Positions 21,743 through 28,640 of a stretch of 31,572 nt of DNA are shown piece after piece (position 1 is the first letter of the stretch; every line of letters begins with the position of its first letter). A program made the translations under genes and the position numbers. Under the pieces are notes generated by a model, which had not been told where the DNA came from, searched no databases, and worked only from the letters and a program-made list of their open reading frames with translations. The stretch spans positions 1-31,572 of the forward strand of contig CAYYYW010000012.1 in assembly GCA_964476245.1 (NCBI GenBank), read 5' to 3'. The stretch comes from CAYYYW01 sp964476245. GTDB taxonomy: Bacteria; Patescibacteriota; Microgenomatia; UBA1406; HO2-37-13b.

Positions 21743-23189
21743 AATTAATTTATTACTAATCGGTTTTGGACCACATGCAAGAAGAATATATTATCCAATT
21801 GTAAAAAACGAGGAAAAAAATCTTAATGCCAAGATCGTTTGTGCCGTTGATCTTCAAAGTCAGAAATCAGTTATTGAGGAATATTTATTTAAAAGAAAAG
21901 AATTTTTACCTGTTTATTATATTAAACACCCACATAAGGGGAGATTTCTTAATAAAGAAACACTGTTGATACTTAATAAAATAGTAAATGAATATGATAT
22001 TCAAGGAATTATTATTTCAACAGAGCCGTTAGCGCATGTAGGATATGCTCATTGGGCATTATTAAAAGGTCTTCATGTTTTGATGGATAAACCTATTTCC
22101 ACTGTAATAAACTCATCAACATACGAACAAGCGGCAGAACAAATAATTGATGATTATAAGTATTTGAAATTTTCATATTCTAAAGCTAAAAATAAATTTA
22201 ACAAAATTATATTTAGTCTCATGGCGCAAAGAAGATATCATTCTGCCTTTCAAAAAATGAGAGAACTTGCTAGAGAAGTATTTGAACAAACTAATTGTCC
22301 AATCACTTCAATTCAATCTTTTTATTCAGATGGTCAATGGCGATTACCCTCAGAAATTATTAATATTAAATATCATTCATATAACGATGGCTTTGGAAAA
22401 TGTTCACACACAGGATATCATACACTAGACATAGTTCCGTGGTTATTAGAAGCTACTAAATCTCTAGAAAAAAATATCAACAACGTTGATATTTTTACTA
22501 ATTTTGTTAGACCTTCTGATTTTATATCTCAACTTAATTTAACAGATTACGAAAAAATATTCCCTGATTTTAAAGAAAAAAATACGTATGCTGAAAAACA
22601 ATTTAGGAAGATAACGCGAGGATATGGTGAAATTGATGCTTTTAACTCTTTCGCATTTAAGCACAATAAAAATACTATTACTCTAGGTAGTCTAAATTTT
22701 GTCCATAATGGTTTTTCTCAAAGAGGCTGGATTAAGCCAAAAAAAGATTTGTATAAAGGCAATGGCCGAGTCAGGCACGAAACTCATTTTGTAGAGCAAG
22801 GTCCTTTTCAAGCTATCTCCTTAATTTCGTATCAATCTGCCGAAGTTGATCCATCCCAAAAAAATGGCGTTTATGATATCGGTGGTGAATATCATCTCGA
22901 TATTCATGTTTTCAGAAATCATAATCTTTTTCCTAAATGGAAAATTTATGAGAAATACAGTATTAAAGATCTTAATAAAAACATTGTCACCGGTTATTCA
23001 CGTGGTCATCAAGAAGATGCAAGAAGAAAATGTATTGTTGAATTTATTGAGTTTATTAAGGGAAAAGCAATAATAAGCAATTCAGATTATCTTAATCATG
23101 AAATCGGTACAAAATTACTATCAGGCATTTATCTTTCTGCCGCAAGACGATTTACGAATAAAAATCCTTTAGTTAATATGATTATTTAA
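21735..23189 (+). CDS. Gfo/Idh/MocA-family oxidoreductase
   Basis: 484 aa. The N-terminal Rossmann fold has LLLIGFGPHARRIYYP (residues 6-21; the usual GxGxxG is modified to GFGPHA), ISTEPLAHVGYAHWALLKG and HVLMDKPIS with K119, the equivalent of the EKP lysine near the nicotinamide. The C-terminal domain carries HTGYHTLDIVPWLL, resembling the catalytic H-x-x-D face of the family. It is ~100 residues longer than typical members, through insertions after residue ~140 and in the substrate domain. The start overlaps the kinase stop (ATGAGTAA), so the two are likely coupled. It probably oxidises or reduces a polyol, sugar or amino-sugar intermediate. Confidence 0.85.
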   Translation: MSKINLLLIGFGPHARRIYYPIVKNEEKNLNAKIVCAVDLQSQKSVIEEYLFKRKEFLPVYYIKHPHKGRFLNKETLLILNKIVNEYDIQGIIISTEPLAHVGYAHWALLKGLHVLMDKPISTVINSSTYEQAAEQIIDDYKYLKFSYSKAKNKFNKIIFSLMAQRRYHSAFQKMRELAREVFEQTNCPITSIQSFYSDGQWRLPSEIINIKYHSYNDGFGKCSHTGYHTLDIVPWLLEATKSLEKNINNVDIFTNFVRPSDFISQLNLTDYEKIFPDFKEKNTYAEKQFRKITRGYGEIDAFNSFAFKHNKNTITLGSLNFVHNGFSQRGWIKPKKDLYKGNGRVRHETHFVEQGPFQAISLISYQSAEVDPSQKNGVYDIGGEYHLDIHVFRNHNLFPKWKIYEKYSIKDLNKNIVTGYSRGHQEDARRKCIVEFIEFIKGKAIISNSDYLNHEIGTKLLSGIYLSAARRFTNKNPLVNMII

Positions 23190-23197
23190 TTACATAA

Positions 23198-23881
23198 ATG
23201 GAAATAAAAATAATCCGTTCATATAAAAAAGCACATCTTGCAAAAGGGTTGGTTGTAATAATTGATGTTTTAAGAGCTTTTACTACTTGTTGTTTTATTT
23301 TTAATAGCGGGGCGCAGGAAATTATCCCTGTGGCAGACCTTGATTTAGCCTACGAGTTAATTAAAAACAATCCTGTTTGTGTGTCTGTTGGTGAAAGAAA
23401 GGGTCTAAAAATTAAAGGATTTGATTATGGAAATTCTCCGGAAGAAATATCAAAAATTAATTTAAAAGACAAAACTATCATTTTTACAACTTCTGCAGGA
23501 ACCTTAGGATTGGTAAGGGCAGAAAATGCGGATGAAATTATTACTGGTGCCTTCGTAAATGCACAAGCAATTATTAACTACATAAAAAAACGCAACCCTA
23601 AGATTTTGTCCTTAATAATAACAGACAACAAATATTCAGATAATGAAGACTTTATGTTTGCCAAATATATTACTAACAAACTTAAAGGAAAACAGACAAT
23701 CTTTAACGATATTAAAACTCATCTTATGCAGCATCCTACTTCTGATGGCTTTTTAAAAACTCCTTTAACTAAACATGCAAAGAGGGATTTTTATCTTAGT
23801 CTCGATTTAGATCGATTTAATTTTATAATAAAAGCTGAAAAATATGGCAATTTGTTAGTCTTAAAAAGATATGATAAGTAA
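23198..23881 (+). CDS. ComB-family (2-phosphosulfolactate phosphatase-like) protein
   Basis: 227 aa matching the ComB fold: VVIIDVLRAFTTCCFIFNSGAQEIIPV (residues ~19-44, D23 in the metal/catalytic site; quoted here in parts as IDVLRAFTT and GAQEIIPV), SVGERKGLKIKGFDYGNSP, IIFTTSAGT and GAFVNAQAI. In coenzyme M synthesis ComB removes phosphate from 2-phospho-3-sulfolactate, but bacterial homologues often lie in unrelated clusters. Here a role in dephosphorylating the product of the upstream kinase or oxidoreductase steps is inferred. It lies 8 nt after the oxidoreductase and overlaps the radical SAM gene by 11 nt. Confidence 0.82.
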   Translation: MEIKIIRSYKKAHLAKGLVVIIDVLRAFTTCCFIFNSGAQEIIPVADLDLAYELIKNNPVCVSVGERKGLKIKGFDYGNSPEEISKINLKDKTIIFTTSAGTLGLVRAENADEIITGAFVNAQAIINYIKKRNPKILSLIITDNKYSDNEDFMFAKYITNKLKGKQTIFNDIKTHLMQHPTSDGFLKTPLTKHAKRDFYLSLDLDRFNFIIKAEKYGNLLVLKRYDK

Positions 23882-25220
23882 CTTAAATCTAAAAAGATAT
23901 ACTCTACGAAAAGAATACTTCGGTGGCTTAATACATGACGCAAAAACAACGGCGGTTGAATTTCTTACAAACCATGAGTATGATTTCATTGTTTCAGTAT
24001 TAAACAAAAATTCATCTTTAACCAATAAAAAGAAAAAATTGCGGATTAATGAATTTGTCAAAAAAGGTTATATTCAACCTGCTGGTAATGGTCAATTTAT
24101 TTCTAAAGGGATGCGTGTTATCAAACCACCGAAACATATTAGAAATGGAATTCTTACGGCCCCAATCCGTATATTTGATAGTTATACTCAAAGGTGTAAT
24201 TTCCAGTGCGATCAATGTTATTTTTCTTCTAGTGCATTTATAAAAGAAAAGCGTCGAACAATTAACCAAACAAAGGAAATAATCCGTAAATTCTATGAAG
24301 TAGGAACGATGGAATGGCGTTTTACAGGTGGAGAAGCGCTAATTATTCCGGATATATTTGACGCTATCAAAGAGACCAAAGGTTATGGTATGAATGTGGG
24401 AATTTATACAAATGGCTGGTGGGTTGATTCTATTGCAGAAAAAGTATTTAATTCCGGAATTGACGAAATTTCAATCAGTCTTGAAGGAAATAGAGAGACT
24501 AATGATAAACGGAGAAGAAAAGGCGGATTTGACAAGGTCATTGAAACTTTAAATAGGATTTATAACTTTAACGATAATAATCCAAAACAAGCAATCAAAG
24601 TAATTATTGTTGCCGCCGTTGGCAAAGACAATCTTAAAGATATTCCATTTTTGGTTCATTTAACAGCTAAATATAAATTTAATATTAATTTTATGCCTCT
24701 TAAGCCTAGTGGTCGCGCTAGATATACTTTGACCGACGAAATGCTTAATTCAAAAGAGTACATGTTTTTTGCAAAAACCGTGCAAAGATTACGTGAGGAT
24801 AAAATTATAAAAAAATCTGGTATAAAAATTTCTCTTAAATACAAGGATCTTTTTTGTCCTTCTTACGAAGATAAATCAAACGAACCTCTCCCTTTTAATT
24901 ACTCAGAGTGTGGAGCTCTTACTACTTATCTTAGTATGATGCCAGATGGTCATGTGTTTTCCTGCCCATTTATATTAGATGTTGACACAGAAGGGACATA
25001 TATTGGTCCTAATATTATTGATACAACGGTCGAAAAAGCATGGAACCATCCAAATTTTGAAAGATATCGTAATGCAGAAAAAGCCGGATGCACTAACTGC
25101 AAATTCTACATGAAACAGTGCCGGGGAAAATGCCGAGCAACTATATTAGGGTTTGGTGGAAAAATTAAGAACGGAAAGCTTCTTGGTGATGATCCGCAAT
25201 GTTTTGCTTCTTTAATGTAA
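23871..25220 (+). CDS. Radical SAM/SPASM protein with RRE-like N terminus
   Basis: 449 aa. The radical SAM cluster motif is C109-x3-C113-x2-C116 (CNFQCDQC), with the SAM-binding GGE at 153-155. The SPASM domain for extra [4Fe-4S] clusters has C347, C365, C407, C410, C417, C421 and C444. Residues ~10-85 (LRKEYFGGLIHDAKTTAVEFL...) resemble the small winged-helix PqqD/RRE domain fused to peptide-modifying enzymes. Such proteins usually modify a ribosomal peptide; no precursor gene is evident nearby, so a small-molecule or protein target is also possible. It ends the island strand and overlaps the ComB-like gene. Confidence 0.9.
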   Translation: MISNLNLKRYTLRKEYFGGLIHDAKTTAVEFLTNHEYDFIVSVLNKNSSLTNKKKKLRINEFVKKGYIQPAGNGQFISKGMRVIKPPKHIRNGILTAPIRIFDSYTQRCNFQCDQCYFSSSAFIKEKRRTINQTKEIIRKFYEVGTMEWRFTGGEALIIPDIFDAIKETKGYGMNVGIYTNGWWVDSIAEKVFNSGIDEISISLEGNRETNDKRRRKGGFDKVIETLNRIYNFNDNNPKQAIKVIIVAAVGKDNLKDIPFLVHLTAKYKFNINFMPLKPSGRARYTLTDEMLNSKEYMFFAKTVQRLREDKIIKKSGIKISLKYKDLFCPSYEDKSNEPLPFNYSECGALTTYLSMMPDGHVFSCPFILDVDTEGTYIGPNIIDTTVEKAWNHPNFERYRNAEKAGCTNCKFYMKQCRGKCRATILGFGGKIKNGKLLGDDPQCFASLM

Positions 25221-25233
25221 TTTTTTATATTTT

Positions 25234-25367
25234 CATGAGTTTCGCACTTAGTGTTTTGGAGAAGAATCTCAACCGCGTCGTCATTCTGGCTTGTCCAGAA
25301 TCTGATTCTGGATGCGCTTCGCTTACCAGAATGACACCTGAAGTGTAAGTTGTGTGCGAAACTCGTG
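25234..25367. repeat. 134-bp nested inverted-repeat element
   Basis: Outer arms CATGAGTTTCGCAC (25234-25247) and GTGCGAAACTCGTG (25354-25367) pair with one mismatch. Inside lie GTCATTCTGG (25280-25289) and CCAGAATGAC (25326-25335), and within those the palindrome CCAGAATC-T-GATTCTGG (25295-25311). It lies 14 nt after the island and looks like a small non-coding mobile repeat (MITE/REP-like). In RNA it would fold into one long branched hairpin and could end the island transcript. Confidence 0.75.
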
Positions 25368-25433
25368 ATTTTGATAAAATTAAGCAACTTTGGATTTGGT
25401 TGGTTTTGAAGTAGAGATTCAAGATAAAAAAAT

Positions 25434-25490
25434 CGGCTTGTTTTTGCCTATGTGGTTAAGGCGAGGAACGTGTCTCTGTGACACAAGCCG
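25434..25490 (+). ncRNA. Candidate structured RNA (three-stem fold)
   Basis: CGGCTT (25434-25439) pairs with AAGCCG (25485-25490) and closes two hairpins: GCCT-N9-AGGC (25446-25462), which resembles a tRNA D arm (ATGTGGTTA loop), and GTGTC-TCTGT-GACAC (25470-25484). It sits 160 nt before the DUF2130 start codon. It could be part of a leader or a decayed tRNA-like element. The rest of 25368-25650 shows nothing but AT-rich sequence and a weak AGGGGA before the ATG. Confidence 0.4.
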
Positions 25491-25650
25491 TAAGACCTCA
25501 AAAAGAGTATAAAATATTAAAGCTAATTAATCTATGTAATTTAGTTAACTTAGGTAGTGGAAGGGATTAATTTAATTGTTTTGCGGGAAAATAATAATTA
25601 AGGATGAAATTTATTGTTAATTAAAATAAAATAGGGGAAACAAGAAAAAT

Positions 25651-26772
25651 ATGAAAAATACAATTAAGTGTAAAAAATGCGGGGCGGAGATTGAAATTTC
25701 TGAAGCTTTAAGATTCCAGATAGAAGAACAGACCAAGCAAGATATTGAGAAAAAACTAAAAGAAAAGTATGAAGAAAAATTCTCATTTGAGATGACGGAT
25801 TTAAAAAAACAATTACAAGAAAAAAATGAAAAAGTTGAAACATATAAAGATCAGGAACTGAAACTGCGTGAGGAAAAAAGAAAACTTGAGGATGAAAAAA
25901 AGGAAATAGATTTAACCGTTCAAAGAAAAATTGATGAGGAAAGAAAAAAAACCGAAGAAAAAATTTTAAAACAAGCAGCAGAAGAACATTATTTAAAAGA
26001 TAAAGAAAAAGATAAAATAATAAACGGACTAAAAGAATCGCTGGATGAAGCAAGACGTAAAGCAAATGTAGGGTCACAACAATTGCAGGGAGAAGTTTTG
26101 GAACTTGATTTAGAAGAAGAATTGAAAAAATCATTTCCTCAAGATGAAATCATTGCGGTAGAAAAAGGCGAAAAAGGAGCTGATGTTCGGCAAATAGTAA
26201 AAAGCCCCAGAGGAATTGTTTGCGGAGTTATTTTGTGGGAAACAAAAAGAGCTAAGGCTTGGAAGGAGGCTTGGGTGACAAAGCTTAAAGACGACCTTAG
26301 ATCAAGAAAAGCCAACATTCCGGTTATCGTGACAAATATATTTCCAAAAGAAATTAATAATGGAATATTAGGGCAAAAAAACGGAGTTTTGGTAGTAGGT
26401 TTTAATTTATACTTGCCGTTAGCTGTTATTCTTCGCAAAAATCTTCTGGATGTTGGTTATCAAAAAGCGATTTCGATACACAGAGGAGAAAAAACCGATC
26501 TTTTATATGAATACATCACCAGTCACGAATTTATACAGCAGATAGAAGCTATTGTTGAAGTATATAAAGATATTGTGAAACAAGTTGGTAGTGAAAGAAT
26601 TGTTTTCGAGAAAAGCTGGAAAGCCAGAGATGAACAGGCAAAAAGACTTCTTTTATCAGCCGCCCACATTATTGGCAGTATTCAGGGAAAAGTCGGGCAA
26701 ACAGCCCTGCCGATAAAAGAGCTAGATCTTTTACAGCTGGAGAGCGGTGATTCAAATCAAAAAAAAGAATAA
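25651..26772 (+). CDS. DUF2130 protein, nuclease-like
   Basis: 373 aa. A zinc-ribbon start (CKKCG at 7-11; no second Cys pair seen) is followed by a long charged coiled coil (~20-135) and a DUF2130 domain. The latter has GEVLELDLEEEL (~147-158), D178 and E197-x-K199 in ILWETKRAK, an arrangement like the PD-(D/E)xK nuclease core, then AWVTKLKDDLRSRKANIPVIVT. The architecture recalls RmuC. Function is not established for the family; DNA cleavage in repair or defence is inferred. It is a single gene with no close partner. Confidence 0.82.
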   Translation: MKNTIKCKKCGAEIEISEALRFQIEEQTKQDIEKKLKEKYEEKFSFEMTDLKKQLQEKNEKVETYKDQELKLREEKRKLEDEKKEIDLTVQRKIDEERKKTEEKILKQAAEEHYLKDKEKDKIINGLKESLDEARRKANVGSQQLQGEVLELDLEEELKKSFPQDEIIAVEKGEKGADVRQIVKSPRGIVCGVILWETKRAKAWKEAWVTKLKDDLRSRKANIPVIVTNIFPKEINNGILGQKNGVLVVGFNLYLPLAVILRKNLLDVGYQKAISIHRGEKTDLLYEYITSHEFIQQIEAIVEVYKDIVKQVGSERIVFEKSWKARDEQAKRLLLSAAHIIGSIQGKVGQTALPIKELDLLQLESGDSNQKKE

Positions 26773-26775
26773 TTT

Positions 26776-27044
26776 ATTTTCTCTTTCGCCTCTTTTTCAG
26801 CTTGAAGAAGCTCATCTTGATATTTGAGTACAGTTAAGACAAGATTAGGAGATTTAGCTGATCCAAAAGAAGATCTTTTAACCAGCCTTTTTTTAATCAA
26901 CTGCTTTGCTAAAAGATACTCGATCTCCGATTCTTTCTAGGTTTTTTTAAACGAAGGATCTTTTAATGATTCTCCCAAACGATTTTGGAACGTATTAGCA
27001 CCTTCGAGGGTTGAAAAGATTATTAAACTTCGTTGATTTGGACA
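26776..27044 (-). pseudogene. Remnant of an unknown gene with in-frame TAG
   Basis: In one minus-strand frame the region reads as plausible protein: NQRSLIIFSTLEGANTFQNR, then LGESLKDPSFKKT, a TAG stop (26939-26937), then KESEIEYLLAKQLIKKRLVK and a lysine/glutamate-rich end. No start codon or binding site supports it, and the frame changes again upstream of 27044. I recognise no family. It fills the gap between DUF2130 and the interrupted metallopeptidase. Confidence 0.45.
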
Positions 27045-27117
27045 AAACTATAGTCTTAAAGTAAGATTTAAATAACACTTTTGGTATGAAAGGTCGTTTT
27101 TTAAACAAAAAGTAGAT

Positions 27118-27963
27118 TTATTGTATCAAGGTAAAATTAAATATCTTTGGCCACCTTTGACGTAACTCACTAAAATTTCTGCACGCCATTAGCCTTCTTG
27201 CTGCTTCGTCATTTAAAACTTTTTTGCCTAGTTCATATTGCGAAGTACTCTTTTTGACTAAATGCTCAACCAATGAAGCTTGTCTAACGAATTCTTCTTG
27301 CGTTAGTGGATTGCCCATTGTTTTAGCTTGTTCTAAAATATAAGGATTTATGTACCCTGGGACTAAATTAACCCCATATATTTTTCCTTCATCATCAGCA
27401 AACGATCCAACTATTGCTACTAATTCATTCATAGTTAGGGCATCCTCTGTGCGTGAATGAGCATAAGGGTCTATAGCGTGAGCAAATTCATGTTGACGTC
27501 TTTCAATATAAGGTATTGAGGACGGAACACTTTTATCTGCCATTAATAATAAGCGTGATTCAATAGAATCTTGACTGGTAATTGCACCTAATGAAACCAA
27601 TTCAATAGGTATAGATATTTCAATACCAGTCGTTCCCGTCAAGCGGTTTAATAAATCTAACTGACCTCTTCCAAATTCCATTATTGGAACGGCAAATCGT
27701 GCTCCTGTAATATTTTGCACAACAGGTTCGTCTATAATCCATTGTATTGGGGGTAAAGTCAATCTTGGTGATACCTCACACCTTGTTTTTAAAAAAGCAG
27801 CAAGCACATTGTTAATTTCTCTTTTATCTCCTTGTTTAAGTCTTTTAGGTAAATCTAAGGCATGGTAAGAATACTATCTTTGAAGTCTATGGTCTCTGTC
27901 TAAAATTTCCTGATAACTAGGATGAGGTGTTACTATATCAAGATCCGCAAGTGATTCATTCAT
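27118..27963 (-). pseudogene. HExxH metallopeptidase-like gene interrupted by TAG
   Basis: An ATG at 27963 opens a frame with sensible protein sequence (MNESLADLDIVTPHPSYQEI). It meets TAG at codon 30 (27876-27874), then continues without further stops for 252 codons. The second part holds IERRQHEFAHAIDPYAH, with a zinc-protease HExxH motif at codons 158-162 and MNELVAIVG downstream as a possible third-ligand helix. No signal peptide or membrane helix is visible. A GTG at 27807 could start a 229-aa product, but that would drop conserved-looking sequence before it. TAG is an ordinary stop elsewhere here (NUDIX, TrpR-like gene), so mutation is the simplest reading. Confidence 0.6.
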
Positions 27964-27977
27964 TTTATTAATAATAA

Positions 27978-27995
27978 CAAATTGAGCGCAATTTG
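27978..27995. promoter_or_regulatory. Inverted repeat before metallopeptidase gene
   Basis: CAAATTG-AGCG-CAATTTG, a 7-bp dyad 14 nt upstream of the ATG at 27963. It may be an operator or a small hairpin. The gap 27996-28091 up to the desulfoferrodoxin stop shows nothing else. Confidence 0.35.
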
Positions 27996-28091
27996 ACTAA
28001 AAAAGTAATTATTAACACCACGTTCTACTCCAAATCCCAACTTTTTTCCCTCGTCTCTTTTTCCGCATAAGGATTAATAATTTTAAATTGC

Positions 28092-28475
28092 TTAATTTTT
28101 CCACAACCCATGAATATTACAATACTCTCTTGCTGATAGTTTTTCCTCTCCGGTTAATCTGATTTCAAATTCCGCTTCGGGCAGGTTGCCTGGTTTTAAA
28201 AATTGGCGAAAACTTTTTCCATCAACTAAAAGCTCTATCCATTCAATGTAGTGTTTTTCTTCCATCGGATGAGGGAGGGAACCAACTTTGACTTTTATTC
28301 CTGTTTGGGTTTTTTCAATTATGGGAACGTGTTTTTCTTGGCCAATGTCTTGGGTTTTTTCCGTCAAAAGTATCATTGGTTTTCCACAACAAACCAAAGT
28401 TCCGCCGCCAACATGGATGAGTTCAACAATATTGCCGCAAACGGAACATCTATAGATTTGATTTCTTTTTATCAT
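28092..28475 (-). CDS. dfx: Desulfoferrodoxin (superoxide reductase)
   Basis: 127 aa. The N-terminal desulforedoxin domain binds a structural iron through C10, C13, C29 and C30. The active-site iron of the second domain is held by H49, H69, H75, C119 and H122, with the conserved E47 and K48 (EKHVP) next to it. The enzyme reduces superoxide to hydrogen peroxide without making oxygen, as is common in anaerobes. The start is the ATG at 28475, set by GGAGGTGA 8 nt upstream; the longer frame to 28520 reads repeat sequence. It lies downstream of the helicase-nuclease gene, separated by a 43-bp tandem array. Confidence 0.95.
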   Translation of the reverse strand: MIKRNQIYRCSVCGNIVELIHVGGGTLVCCGKPMILLTEKTQDIGQEKHVPIIEKTQTGIKVKVGSLPHPMEEKHYIEWIELLVDGKSFRQFLKPGNLPEAEFEIRLTGEEKLSAREYCNIHGLWKN

Positions 28476-28492
28476 ACTTTTCACCTCCTCTA

Positions 28493-28640
28493 TTTTTATT
28501 GCCAGGCCTCGCCACGTCAAACGTGGCTTCGGCTAGTTTTATTGCCATGCCTCGCCACGTCAAACGTGGCTTCGGCTAGTTTTATTGCCATGCCTCGCCA
28601 CGTCAAACGTGGCTTCGGCTAGTTTTATTGCCATGCCTCG
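28493..28640. repeat. 43-bp tandem repeat, ~3.4 copies
   Basis: Units begin at 28508, 28551 and 28594, with a partial unit at 28637 and a diverged end before 28508. Each holds the hairpin GCCACGT-CAA-ACGTGGC. Read on the minus strand, every unit repeats the last codons of the upstream gene, GAG GCA TGG CAA TAA, plus the hairpin. The array therefore arose by tandem duplication of that gene's 3' end. Confidence 0.92.

Noticed and set aside
25106..25422. Short minus-strand ORFs over the 25234-25367 element as a possible peptide precursor
   Set aside because: They translate the inverted repeat, lack a ribosome binding site, and run against the island's direction.
25664..26134. 156-aa Leu/Phe-rich minus-strand ORF opposite DUF2130
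   Set aside because: Its composition is the mirror of the Lys/Glu-rich coiled coil on the other strand.
28476..28520. N-terminal extension of desulfoferrodoxin
   Set aside because: It translates repeat sequence and the Shine-Dalgarno; the conserved start is the ATG at 28475.
28508..28640. CRISPR array
   Set aside because: The 43-bp units are contiguous with no unique spacers, and no cas genes are present.
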